DNA of 64,000 bases from Pithys albifrons albifrons (lineage: Eukaryota > Chordata > Aves > Passeriformes > Thamnophilidae): the NCBI RefSeq assembly GCF_047495875.1, contig NC_092470.1, positions 18,402,001 to 18,466,000 of the forward strand, written 5' to 3'. A model generated the notes under the pieces. The model did no database searches. It saw only the letters and a program-made list of their open reading frames with translations, and was not told where the DNA came from. A program made the position numbers and the translations under genes. Positions 51,901 to 64,000 of the stretch are shown in pieces (position 1 is the first letter of the stretch; each line of letters starts with the position of its first letter).

Positions 51901-54900
51901 CTATAGGATTTCTAACACCCACCTAAAGCCAAGCTTTCAAATTACTCCTTTAAACATTATGAAAAAGAACATATTCATGGCTCTCTATAAGATACAGTTG
52001 ACATAACTCCTTCTCCTGGGGCTGCTGGAAATCTGCAGACAGTGATCAAACACTTATATCCTTTTCCCTCATGTTCCTGTTCCCATCATGAAAATTCCAG
52101 ATCAGGGTAAGGGAGCTGATTAGCAGTGGCAGCTCTGGAGCCTTTATGTGCCAGCCCCCAAGAGCACAGATATAAATCCATCAATGCATGCATGATAAAA
52201 ATGATTTTATCTGCTTCTCTAACATAAAAAAACCCTCACAGGGGAAATCCAAAATGAAAAACAATCCGTAGAGTGTAAAATCAGGCTTCAGAGAGTAAAA
52301 CAGTATCATTGCTAAAGAAAAACACCAGAATTTTCCCTCTTAATGACATCCAAAAGATCAGTAACTTCAAGTTCCTGCTTTCTGCTGCAAAGAGCTTCCA
52401 CAGTAATTCCAGGGCTTAGCAACAGCTGCATGAGAACTAACACACACTGCAGACACTCACCCTCCATGCTGCATTCTCTGAGAGAAAGGCAAGCTCAAAA
52501 CCAAGCCATGGCTGTAATTTATTCCAAAACCCCCAAAAATGCACTTAGGGGAGAAAAAACCCCAACCCAACTCTTTCTTTTTCAGTATGTTCTTAAACCC
52601 ATAGAAAGCAGCTGCTAAATTACTATGTTGTGGTCTTGGAAATTCAGACATCTCTGTCCCCAAATGCTCAGAGGGTCAGTCTGGGGGGGACTTGGGTTGC
52701 AAAGTCAGCTCTGTATGACTGTGAGGAGCCAACAGGCACAGAGCTCAGAGGGCTGAAACCAGTCACCCCTCAGGGCTAGAAACACTCCAGGCATGGACAG
52801 ACCTTTCCAAAGGGCCTCATCCCCATTTATCACAAGCTCCACAATCATTTGAATCAGATTCCTCCAGAAAGTCAAAGATTGAGCCAGGAAGAACAGCCAC
52901 AGCAGAGGCCAGTGCAGTTTCTCTGTCTATGAGGACACAGAATCTTCTTTTTCCTTTTAGATGAGAAGACATAAGAGGAAACAAATGCATAAAACTGCAA
53001 GAAAAACCAGACCATGCATCCAAACAGCTCCTCATGGATGAAATGCACTGAGAAATCAGAGTCACCAGATGCAGAATAGCAGAATGGGTGAGCAAAATAA
53101 GCAGGTTTTTAAGCATCTTCCACCACAAAGGCACTTGGGTTTGGAATGTAGAGGAAGTTCTGGGCACTGGTGGCTACAGAAGGGCATGAACAGGAGATGC
53201 TCTCAAGCCAAAGGATGCAAACGTGAGACAGGAACTGAAACAGAAACACAGCAACACTGTGCAAAAGCTCAATAAAGAAGTTTAACTTGGAAAAATCAAT
53301 CTGCACCTCTGTTTAAGTGGCTGGTTTTGCATTTCTGTAGCTCTGCTGGTACCTGTCCCTGTCCATGCCCTTACACTCCCTGCCTTGCCAAGGCTGCAGA
53401 TGGACATGACAACAACTTTATCACCTGTTTGGAAATCCTGCTGCACCAAACACCTTGCCAGAACACAAGAAAAGGTTTCATTTTAGCAGTGGTGACTTAA
53501 AAAAAACAACAAATCCCTGGAGCCATGTTTGTTCCTACTCATACCTGACAGAGCACCTTAGAGAGAAAGTCTTCCACGATCTTGGAAAAATCTGTCTTAC
53601 AACTTCAAATATTAGTTTAGTAAATGGAAGAATTTGCACCTCTAGAGTGACATTCACAAAAAACCAAGGACTTTTAATGTGAGTATTCTCTGTTCAAGGG
53701 GATGGGCAGAGCTACAGAATATCACTGAAAACACAGCATGCTGTATGTTTTTCCTGGGTTCCAAAAGGGGTTTGCTGTGCTTTTCAGCTGTTATTCCAGA
53801 GGAGGGTGGTGGGTTTTTTCCCCCTAAGATTCTCATTTAACAAGAGAGCAATAAACCCATGTTTTGTAACACTGACTTTTTTCCCCTTCAGAAATTCTTG
53901 TAACATAAATAGATATTAAATACTTTAAGGCAGATCACTTTATTTAAAATGACTATAAATATAAAATGCATTAATAAGACCTCTTAATGCTTGTTTTGTG
54001 GTTTGACAGTAAACGTAATGGCTTACAGAGAGGAGTTAAGTTAATATACCCCTGACCAGTAATGCTCTATTTGCTTAAATACAAGCAGCCAAGCCAAAAT
54101 TAACATTCTGGTTTCTTTTGGAGGCAGCAGGCCATGCTGCAGGGTAGCTGAGTAAGCACTGCCTAACATCATGGGGCAAACCCTGTCCCCCAGCTAACAG
54201 CCACACAGGGCTGACAGGAAAGGATCCCAACCACTCCAGACTTTGGCCAAGACCTACCTAAACCACACAGCTAACTCTGAAAGAACATTTTACAGAACTG
54301 TTCTCCAGCTTCTTTGGCTGGGATGAAGATCAGCTTTCATTATGCAAATGGTACATTAAAATCCCCTGGATTTTACCTTGTTTTACAGTTTCAGAATAAA
54401 GGATTTGTGCAGTGAGGCCATCTGTGTGTTTGCCTTTTGTTATTCCTCAGTACCTTTTGGTCCTCAGGTTCCTCAGGGAGATGGAGACCTGAAAAATTCT
54501 GTTCCTGCAAGTGTGGGAATGGAAGTGACCAAGGGGAGAGGCTCTTTCATTGCCCTTTTGAAGGCTGGAAAACTGAAACATGAATTCAAATCTGAAATCT
54601 GAAAAGGGGGAACACAAATTGAAATCCTATCAGACATCAGAAAAAACTCCCATGAGTGAGCCTTTAGGAGCAATGACTTAACAGTGGGAAGCATTTCAGC
54701 TGGACTTTGCACCTTGGGAGATGTCACACAAATGAGTTCCTCGTCCAAGGGTCCTCGTCCATGTGCACTCTCTGATGTCCAATAAAGGGGTGAGCTCACA
54801 CTGCAGCACCAAAACCAAGCTTAAAAGTCCATCAGGCAAATCACTGGAAACTCAGCTTCAATATTTGTTTAATAAATGGGGTTAGAGGACTCAACCCATC

Positions 54901-57124
54901 CATCAGCACCTCTTCACACATACACATTCACACCTGGCAAGATGGTGTTGCTGAGATGTTCTGCAGTACCTCAGCCTGGACAGACAGGACAGAACTCAGA
55001 GCCACTTGGGCTACCAATGAACTCATCCCTAACAATCCTCACAGGCTAATGAAGCATCACAACAGAGACTCCCAATGGCAATGCCAAAATCATTGACCTA
55101 TTGGCATGAGGAGCAGAAAAAAATTCTTTGCAGAGAGAGTGCTCAGGCATTGGAATGGGCTGCCCAGAGAGGAGGTGGATTCCCCATCCCTGGAGGTTTT
55201 TAACCTGAGATTGGCCGTGGCACTGAGTGCCATGATCTGGTAAAGGGACTGGAGTTGGCCCAAGGGTTGGACTTGATGATCTCGGAGGTCTTTTCCAACC
55301 CAATCCATTCTGTGATTCTATGATCATCAAAAGAGATGATTAGACAAGAGCTGGGAAAGCTCTCACAGCCATGGTGCCACATCCCTGTCCCAGCAGAACT
55401 GGGGGCACAATGGCAGGTCTCCATTATCTCCCTGATGAATCAGTGCAGAACTGAGTGTAGGAGGACCCTTGAGTTGCCACTGCAAACAAAAAGCTTCATC
55501 ACCCCTCCCAAGGCCCCAGGCATTCAGCACAAGGAGGAAACTCAGCCTTGACACATATGGTACATCTGAACATGTATTTCTGTTATTTCAAAAAGTGATT
55601 TGAGAAGCAAATTGTTCAAAGCTGAACTTATGTTCTGCCTGCTCACTGCCAACCTGATGGCTCAATCTGGAGATTAAAGACTGTGGCTTTGAGAAGGACA
55701 AATCTCTTGTGCCCCCACCAAACACATCCCTAAACACAGGGAGTTGGTAAGGAGACCCTGGAATGATGGTGACATCCATGGATTTGCTGCAAGAAGTCAT
55801 TTCCTACAAAGCAAACCAAGTAACTGCAGGGCCACAATGAAGCCCCATTAAGTGACTGTTGTCACAGCATGATGGAAGGTAAATAAAAGGGAGAGGAAGA
55901 GACACAGAAAAGCAGCTTGTTAATGGAAAAGACTAGTTAAACAAACTCCCTGCTTAATCAGCAAGGCAGGGCACTGCAGGAGAGCTCCCTCACACCAGTG
56001 CTTGATAAAGGAATACAAGACCTCCTCTAAAGCTGGTTCCAAAGCTGGTTTATGCTGAGCATCCATCACTCAGCTCTTCACTGGGACGCATCACCAGGCA
56101 ATTACTATTCAGAATTGCTATTTCTTCCCAAGCCAATTTGCTGCTCATGAACAACAGAGACACAGTGAGGAGAATGAGCTGCTCCTGGATGCTACAGCAG
56201 CACGGGCAGAGGAATAGGAGCTTCCTCCAAAGCTCCTTGTGCAAATGCCTCTGGAAGGACCCCTGCCGTCCCTGAGCAGCGTTTTCCATGCCCACATCCA
56301 ACTGAGCCATTATCTCCTTACAGGCACGGCCAGTAACAGTGAGTGAGCAATCACTGAGGGAGGCTTTGTGTTCCCTTATCAGCTGAGACAGAAGGGTTCA
56401 CCACAAGGACAGCTAACAAATTAACACCCCCACTCTGCAGGAGCTTGTCCTTCCAAACCTTCTCCTCGCTCCTGACAGATTCCCTGCAGAATTCCTAGAA
56501 TGCCTCTAAAGCCCAACTCCATCAACTACTCATAGGTATGATCAGGACCACTTTGTGTAGCCCCAGAGATCCTGGGGTGAAAAGGATGGCATCAGCTGGC
56601 AGTTTGGTGATGAGTTTTCCACCTTCCACTTTCATGATGTAAAAATCAGAGATAAAAAGCATTTCGGACATAAAGGAAAGTTTTCTGCTGGGCTTCAGAA
56701 ACACTTTGACTGTCTTTGACAATGATCCACAGAGAAGCATCTCTTATGAAACAGCTGTGCCATGGCAATCTTTAGGAACCCAAGAAACACCATGTCAGAC
56801 AGGACCAGGTTATTCTCTTCCAAGGCAAACCCCAGCAGCACCAAAAACACAGTGGAAAACACCACTCCTGGACAATTACTTTCTAACTGAATACTTGCAA
56901 TTTCAGTTTAAAAAAGGAGTTTTATTGTGATGATCTCAGGCAAATACCAAGAATCACACAGAGGGAGAAGAGGAGCCACATAACGCAAGAAAACCAAACC
57001 TCTGCTCGCACCTCAAGGTCAAAACAGTTCCCCGTTTCGGCTGTCACGTGGAGCAGCTTTAACCTACCCTGGATATGATCTGTGTACTCCTGCTGCTTGT
57101 TTGGAGAGTGAAATGCCCACTTAC
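48919..57124 (-). other. ADAMTS17: 8.2-kb intron
   Basis: Intron between the furin-site exon and the VYNMFQHQ exon. It contains one CR1 tail (55110-55324) and small simple repeats, including a C8 run near 49032 and a short GA repeat near 51300. The GC-richer patch at 51430-51640 has open frames on both strands but no domain or splice pattern. I see nothing else recognisable. Confidence 0.8.
55110..55324 (+). mobile_element. CR1 LINE fragment, 3' end (same subfamily as 26935)
   Basis: A 5'-truncated copy of about 215 bp. It starts GAGCAGAAAAAAATTCTTTG and ends TTCTGTGATTCTATGAT. Over the shared part it agrees with the copy at 27032-27242 at about 94 percent, including the shared GAGAGAGTGCTCAGGCATTGG and TTGGCCGTGGCACTGAGTGCC. 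It sits on the opposite strand to ADAMTS17. Confidence 0.94.
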
Positions 57125-57297
57125 CATATTCATAACTGTGAGGATGAATCTCTGGGCAGCCTCTGCCCCGTGGTACTGCACCATGTCAGCATCTGCCACC
57201 ACCAGAGTCTCCACCGTGTACTCGTTGGTGAGGCGGATCGCGTTCCTCCTCTCCCTCCAGTCACTGGTTGGCTTCATTTTCTTCTGTCTCTTCTTTT
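57125..57297 (-). CDS. ADAMTS17: ADAMTS17 exon: end of propeptide, furin site and start of catalytic domain
   Basis: Exon of 173 bp, 57 codons plus two leading bases. It begins after a CTTTTAG acceptor and ends with an ATG codon followed by a GTAAGT donor, so the downstream junction is phase 0. The first part is strongly basic (KKRQKK, then RERR at 57245-57256). RERR fits the R-x-K/R-R proprotein convertase consensus and should be where the propeptide is removed. The catalytic domain follows at once, with the conserved strand [16 protein letters not shown] and the helix [12 protein letters not shown]. The incomplete first codon (two A bases) would become Glu if the previous exon ends in G, which fits the Glu-Lys-Lys I recall in the mammalian protein. 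Several AG dinucleotides just inside the exon make the exact 5' edge slightly less certain than the 3' edge. Confidence 0.9.
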
Positions 57298-60200
57298 CTA
57301 AAAGTCAAAATGCTTCTTAAGGATGGCAGATCACAATGAAATATTTATACCCTTTTCAACAAACATTACGATGCTTATTCAAACTGCAATAACCCTTCAT
57401 TAAAGGGTTCTGTGCTGGTTAAATAAGCAACCAAGAGGTTCCATTGCAAGTCCACCTGAACCTCTGTGTGCAGATTCCTATGAGATGATGTGCAAATAGG
57501 AAAGGGGATGGGAAAAGAGAAGATCAAAAAAGCCAAAGATTAACTGTAATTCAAACCAAGGAGTCATGCTCTTGAAAAAAATGTCAGAAATTGGTAATAC
57601 TGCTTGTGAAAGGAATAACATTCCACTATAATGGAACAAATTAAGGCAAAGTCTGCTGAAGGCAATTTCAGGATAGGAACCCATGCTTTGGGATGCAGGG
57701 GACACTCCAGACTCTGCAGGTTCTCTGTAGCCAGGGACATTGTAAGGTCCTCCTGGAGTCACTGTTTCCATCAGTTGCATTCAGACTCACCCCCAGCCCC
57801 ACCAGAGCCATGACAGAACAGAAGGTGTTCTCCAAACCTTTCAATTAAGGAGCACTGTTTTGGAACACTCGTTACTGGCCAACTACAGGAGCCTCTGGCT
57901 GAGACCCAGGAGTGCAGCAGGTCAGGTTAGAGAAGACCTTCTCAAGCTCTGCTCATTCATTGCTGTTGGCCTGAGCAGCAGCAGGAGGTGGTGCAGTCAC
58001 AGCCACCCACAAGCAGAGCTCACAACCCTCTGCATTGGGGTGTGCGACCCAAACCCAGGGGACTCCCTGCACCAGCTGATTTAGGAACTTTGGTTACAAG
58101 AACCTGTGGCAAGGACCCCTGTTCAGGAGTAGGAAGTGCAGCAGGGGTCACCCAGCATTAACACAGAAATTTAAACACAGCAGTTAAACCTCCCTCCCTC
58201 CAAACCAAGGGCCTGATGTACCAGGAGCTTGTGTCCCTCCAAGCTGAAAGGTGGAATGTGTTTCACAGCTCAGAGGCTGATGTGCAAAGCAGCTGAGGCA
58301 TGAACAGAGGAGAAGTGAAGGTCAGATATGAAACTGAACCCACTCACTGCACTGCAGTGATAAAAAACGTGTTCATGTTTAGTTGTAAAATTAAAGAAAA
58401 GCAAGTGAAGTCACCAAAACAAATTTATTTTTACAGTAAGAAACAAACTGCCAAGATTCCCTGGAATCATCTCTGCTTACTGTGAGATACCCTGGGTAAG
58501 ATACTCACACTGGTACTAAAGCTGATTTTTGTTCCTGTGAAAAAGGGGACAGAACACACAAGTCCAGGAATAGCATTAACACAACATTCAAGGCAGGAGT
58601 GCCATGGGACAGCCTGTAATGGATGCGCAGCCACCTCTTATGTCACACAACATGTGCTGCCCCTTTCCCAGGGCACAGATTCACTATTTAATTCTCCCTA
58701 GATTTAACTTGAGACCCTCAGTGAGCACAGCATCACCCTGCAGCAGGCAGGGCTCAGTTAGTGCTCACTGATCCCGATTTTCCACAGCCTGTTTCCCAGC
58801 TCCCTTACACAACTCAGCTTTAACTTCCCTTCTTTCCCAGATGCTCAGCTTTCCCTGAGTGCCCCTCCTCTCCTGTGAGCCCCCCAAGCCCCTGCCTTCA
58901 CTCATTCCTACACTTTCTGTCTTGTCAGGATGCACATTTGCACATGTCCATCCCTGGGCTGTCTCCCAGCCATCCAGCACAGCTCTGCACGTGCTTTTCT
59001 GCCCAAGGCATCAACTGTCAACACTTGGTACATATTTTAAACTCAGAAAACAGCCATGAAATTTGCTTTGATTTTTTTTTTTAGACAGAGTTTGGAAATA
59101 TCCCCCTGGGTCTAAAGAGACAGACAGGAGCCTATGGACAAGCAAAAAAAATTAAAAATGTGGGGTGATCATAAATAAGGGAAGCTCCCAGCAATAAAGA
59201 TGGAAATAACCAAGTTTCCAGGCCTGTTTTCACAGGGACTGCAGGACAGCTCCAGAAAAATGCCCCATCATGGCAAACCTGTCCCAGAGCAGGGTATTTC
59301 TATGCTCCTAAGTGCTGCAGAAAGGCAATAAAATAAAAAAGATTGACTATATGAGAAAGCAGGAAAGCTGAACACACCTTTGATTTGCCAACTATGAGGT
59401 AATGACTTCCCCAAATTTCTGCTGAAAAGCTCTCATGTTTGTGTGTTTATTCTAATTTCATTCCATTCATCACCCAACCCTCCCCCTGCACAGCTGCACA
59501 CCTTAAATCTACAGGTCTCCAGGATTATCATTTAAATACCAGGGGAGAAAGCAGAGAAAAAAGGGATAGAAGGCAGCAAAAACAGTGACCTTTTGGGTCT
59601 TGCTGTTAGCAATTAGAACCTTCCTGGAAATACCAGCACTTCCCCATCCAACTCTCATTTTGGTCATTCCTTAATAAATGAGAAGTTTTCAGCTGGTGTA
59701 AATCTCCTCCCTTTAGAGAAGTTGCTTAAGTAGAACTAAAAAGTACTCTGTGTTTTCAGGGACAGCCAAAGGGACTTGCTGGGGCTCTCACTCCCACCCT
59801 CACCATCACACTGTCCCAGTGTAAGCTCTCCTGCCCTGAAACCAGGTAACAGGGACTCCAAGGACCCCTCCAGGAGCTCAGGTGTTCCTTCCATAACAGG
59901 TAAAGCACAGCAACACCAACTGCTCAAACAGAACAGTGAATGTGTCTGTCCCTTTCTGTTTCCTTTTCCTTCTGAAGTTTGTGGCTCCTCCACAGAGTAA
60001 CTTTTCTTTATCCTCTCTGGCCTTGCTGAGAGTCACTTTCAGTGGTCTCTCTTTGCACCTTCCTGCCCACCACACATGCAAACAGTTCTCCAGTATGATC
60101 AGGAACAAGGAATAAACAAGCCATTTGCATGGATGAACCATCACAGAGAAAATACGCATATTCTGTACCACAGACATTTGGTGAAGAGGAGAAAAAGATC

Positions 60201-63200
60201 CAAAACCAACAGTAAAAATCCTCATTAAATGCATCTGCAACTCTTACCTGAGCTGAGTTGACTTTCTGGAGGTATCAAAAAAAAAAAAAAGCCCCATCTC
60301 TGGAGCCTCATTCCAGAAACAAGTCAGCACAGAGAAGTCTCACTCCTGCCCTGCAAGATTTATGGCCTATGGGCAGAGAATCCCTCCATGAGCACATGAA
60401 ACCCCAAACTAAAATAAACATCAGCCATTCAAACAAGGATTAAATGCTTGGTGGATTCTTTGCTTGAACAAACTGATGTTACAAATTTTGTGGTGCAGAT
60501 GTGAAGTGTTAGTGTGAAGGCACGAGGGGCCGTAAACCAAGGGCAGGAGCCTGGCAGGGGAGTTTACACTGTGGGGAGCACAGGCAAGCAAAGTGAACAC
60601 TATTTTAGGAGTCAGGTGTTCCCTGCTCAAGAGGTCAGAGAATTTTACATGAAATAGGAGCTGAAAGAGTCAATCTCCAGCATGGCATGTACATGGTGCA
60701 GGTGAGTGAGCACAAGGGACATCACTCTCTTGCCAGGCACAGGGACAGGGTGCCACACAGCCCATCTGGCCAAAAATGCTACAGCATTCAGGGCTGTTGG
60801 GTGAAGAAAGAGGGGCAATAACTCCCCAGATCCTCACTGTAGAATGGCTGTAACATGGCCCAGGCTCATTTGCTGGCCTTTATTTACAGGGTCTTACCTT
60901 CCCTTGGCTCGTCACCTGCAAAGCAACATGACCACATCCCGTTCTGCACCCTTGAAATCCCCCTCAGAATGCAAAGAGTCACAGCCCCTTCTGTGATCAG
61001 GAGCACAACAAAGCTCTTCTGAGGCCTCTGCAGAAAACTCCTTATGTTTAGTGCTTTTTATGGCAACTCAACAGATGTACAATTCCAAAGCAACCGCCCC
61101 AAATGACCTTTTCCTATTCCACACCAACAGCACTGTCTAGCACTGTCTGGCTTTTGGCAGATTCTTGCTGTAACTGCACAGTCCTTTCCTGTTCCTCCTA
61201 TCTCCCTTCCAACAGTATTTCCCAGACTCATCTGAAAAGCAACTTCTTCTCCTTCCACCTTTTTTTTTCCTCCCTAATCTTTCCCTTTGTAATTTTAGCT
61301 ACTTCATTCTAGTTAAACCTTCTGACAGTTTCTGGATGCCGTTCAACAAAAGCCACAAATAAAAGTAAAATTGCAGAGTGCTTTCTGCAAGGCCAGATTT
61401 TCTCTAGCAGCTTTTTTCTGCTCCTGCCTTAAAATTCCTCTCCAGTTCTTCCTTAGGAGCCCTTTGCTTACTTCCCTTCTCCCACAACCCCTTTAACATC
61501 CCGACATACCCTCGATGGAGGGCAAGCTCTGTTTTATTGTACATTGTTACTTCAGCAGCATAAAAAGGAGGAGAGAGAATGCAAATAGGGCAAAGAGCTA
61601 AAATTACTTCTCCCTAAGCCCCAGGAGTTCCTAGAGAAACTTTCACTGGTACTCACATTAGGCAGGTTTTATTAGTTTCACCTAAAAGCAAAAATCATCA
61701 CCTCTCCAAAGGCAAACAAAGGAAGGAGGAGATCCTGCACACAAACCAAGCCTAGAAATTAAAGAAAGGAAGCTCTTGAGGCATATGATTTCTGCTTAAC
61801 CTAAACCCATCTGTCCAGTCTGCTGGATAATCAGAGGGACAGGATGCTACAGGATTTCCCTGGTGCCAGGAGCAGGATGGAAAGACCTCTCAAAAGGCTA
61901 TCGATTCCAGACATGGACACGTGGAATGCCCTTCACCTCTGCCAGGATGCAAAACAAAAATTGTCCCTGTGCCCTGGCACCAAAAGCTTGGCATTTCAGA
62001 TTTACCACAGCCAGCTGATGCCAGGTGCAGCAGGAATTATAAATGGTTACTCACTGAAATCACAGACTGAGAGCTGTTCTCTCATTTTTAATGCTCTGTC
62101 CTACAAAACTGCACCTCCAATTTCTCTCTGACTGGAGTGGGAGACAAAATCATGCATCAACTGCTAACAAAAATCATTGCATAGCAGAATGATCCATTAC
62201 TCCCCTAATTCACCTTCCAAAAATGGCTTTGTTTTGCTTTGGGGTTTTTTTGTTTATGGGCTTTTTTTCCCAAACAGTCATTTTCATCCCAAATCACAAG
62301 TTCATGACTATTTCTCTGGCACAGCAGCAAACAAGAATTTGAGACAGAAGTCATGAACTCTGCTGCATCTCAAAACACCACAGAGATTTTGCTGCAAGGA
62401 TTGTTCTCCAAGCTAGTCTGTGGTTTGGACACATCAGTTAAAACCTTCTGCAAAACACTCTGTCATCAACACAACACATTTGTCTTCAGTGGCAGGTCTG
62501 GGAGACAGCACAGGGTAAGCACCATGATCTCTGTCTGCTCACTGGTTCAGGTTGTCACCAGGGTTCCAAAGATTCCCAAGCACTCATCTCCTATTAAAAG
62601 GTCACCTTCCTGGTGGAATAAACAAGGACTCACTCCTGGCAGATCAATAAGATCCTGGTGGTACAGGAGAAGGCACAGTGAGCGTGGCCTGAGCTGTGGA
62701 TAATGGCAATGGGGAACAAAACAAAGATAACTAAAGGATGAGCAATGAACCTCAGGCTCCCTGGAGTCACCTGTCTGCTTTTCCAGCCAGAGTGACCACT
62801 GAAACAGCCAGGAACATCTAGGGACAAGGACAGAGTGCTCTGCTACAACCAGCTCATCCCTGCCCACCAGGTGAGATTCCATCAGGCTCCCAGGGAAACC
62901 ACACTAAGTTTTATTGGGAACCAAGTAAATGAGCTGCACAGCTGCTGTGGGAGGGAAAGAAACCCACTGCCCATGTGTGCTCACACATCCTCTTTTTGTG
63001 TCTCTTTGCACCCTGACAGCAGAGGAAGAGGAACCTGGAGTCCCTCCTGCTCCAGGTTATCCACACTGCCCCATGAGGGCTCCATCCAGAACCAAGAGCA
63101 GCAGTGACACTTCACTTGCCACATGTGATGGAAAAGGACACTCCTGGATGGCAGACTCCTCCAAGAGGCTGCCGCTTATCAGTCATAAGGAAACAATCAC

Positions 63201-64000
63201 ACTCTCTCAGGGAAAATCCAGACTCCCTGTTTGGAAGACCAGGCAGGGACCTGGAAAAGACAAGGGATTTATCCACACAAGTGAGACACACTCCCCTGGG
63301 CAAAGTGCTGAATTTCTGACACAGGGAATCCTTCTGTGCTTGCAAACACTTAATCACATTACATCTTCTGCAGAGCCCATTGCTGAAATCAATCCTGCTT
63401 TAATTCTTCAGCAGCTGCTTCCTAATATGGACTAATGCAGGTTGCATTACATCTATTTTTAGTGCACGTGTTTTTGGCCATAACAACTGGGATTTCAGGC
63501 CAAGTCAAACCTGCAGAGAAAACCCAGCTAAGAGACAATGATTAAAGCTGGGGAAATGCAAGGCAGCAGTAACATGTGTTTGGGATTTATACCTGTTCAG
63601 GGAAGGCACTCCCTACATTTGATACCTGCACCCCAGCACTTACTTAAATTATTACCAGCTTTGATAAATTGTTAAAACAGGTTGGGAAGTAACTCTACAC
63701 AGAAGCAATGCATTATTTGGTGAATTAGAACACTGATCTTCCTGCTATTTCACTGTATGTGCAGCACATTTGCATTAAAGGAGAACAGGTTCATTTAAAC
63801 TGACAAAAGGGTTTAAAGCAAACCCACATTTAAGAGTAATTTATGAGGTCTGTGTCATAAACATGAAATAACAACCTTCCCTCCAAAGACATGCTGCTCC
63901 CTCCCATGCTCCTGGACTGTATTTTATATCAAAGCCCTTCTATGTAAGGAGACTTTAATACATCACTGGAGACCTTTGGTAAAGTTATAACAGAATTTAC
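57298..64000 (-). other. ADAMTS17: Intron upstream of the furin-site exon (partial)
   Basis: This is intron sequence preceding the 57297 acceptor and running off the right edge. Simple runs include T10 near 59069 and A14 near 60279. I searched for the preceding propeptide exon (expected near HLIRRKW-like sequence) on the minus strand and did not find it. No other gene, RNA or named repeat is visible. Confidence 0.75.

Larger units (their letters stand above)
1775..57297 (-). other. ADAMTS17: ADAMTS17 gene body, partial (six catalytic-domain exons)
   Basis: This is the span of the recognised part of a secreted ADAMTS metalloprotease gene. Six exons of 173, 84, 158, 44, 106 and 141 bp join in one open frame, with split codons completed correctly at each junction (Arg, Gly and Asn codons are interrupted). 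The intervening introns are 8206, 534, 5992, 22424 and 17661 bp. The encoded segment matches what I recall of vertebrate ADAMTS17 more closely than its sister ADAMTS19: it has [24 protein letters not shown] and [20 protein letters not shown]17 is known as an extracellular-matrix-associated protease linked to fibrillin biology, and human mutations cause a Weill-Marchesani-like syndrome. That role is family knowledge, not something visible here. Neither end of the gene is in the window. Confidence 0.93.

Noticed and set aside
48835..57297. Assignment to ADAMTS19 instead of ADAMTS17
   Set aside because: The segments [15 protein letters not shown] and YLGNNQVPG fit ADAMTS17. ADAMTS19, as I recall it, has LYIGHHGEKMLESFC and a different, longer loop there.
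62547..62882. Possible preceding ADAMTS17 propeptide exon
   Set aside because: The translation does not match the expected propeptide text (HLIRRKW-like), and no matching frame-compatible donor was found.

Overview
The window looks like vertebrate nuclear DNA, most probably from a bird. It is AT-leaning and intron-dominated, with no long uninterrupted genes, and it carries CR1 retrotransposon tails with the typical TTCTATGATTCT-type end. The only protein-coding gene I can support is part of ADAMTS17 (secreted zinc metalloprotease, reprolysin/M12B family) on the minus strand. Six exons can be placed to the base from conserved protein sequence, consensus splice sites and a reading frame that stays continuous across all five junctions. 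In transcript order they are 57297-57125, 48918-48835, 48300-48143, 42150-42107, 19682-19577 and 1915-1775.

Together these exons encode the end of the propeptide (furin-type RERR site) and most of the catalytic domain. That includes the zinc-binding HExxHxxGxxH motif, which is split by a 17.7-kb intron, and the Met-turn. Signal peptide, most of the propeptide, and the disintegrin, thrombospondin, spacer and PLAC parts are not in the window: upstream exons must lie beyond 64000 and downstream exons before position 1.

Layout from left to right. 1-305 is a ~60-bp minisatellite cut by the window edge, followed at 343-462 by a diverged 5S rRNA-like sequence. The exon at 1775-1915 comes next, then a 17.7-kb intron with a striking 32-bp-arm hairpin (2873-2944) and a three-copy 33-bp repeat (10199-10296). 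After the exon at 19577-19682 comes a 22.4-kb intron holding three minisatellites (22923-23386, 34685-35096, 38544-38911), two CR1 fragments and two old MIR-like relics. The 44-bp exon (42107-42150), a 6-kb intron with an old amniote repeat, and two exons separated by only 534 bp follow. That short intron has a six-run GGGACA repeat at its donor end and an A7 tract at its acceptor. An 8.2-kb intron with one CR1 tail leads to the exon at 57125-57297, and the rest is upstream intron.

I found no bacterial, phage, CRISPR or other accessory system. The longest open frames are frames through tandem repeats whose period is a multiple of three or mixed, not genes. The most useful leads are the variable minisatellites, the G-quadruplex-prone repeat next to a splice donor, the odd splice acceptor, the palindromic repeat and the 5S-derived element.
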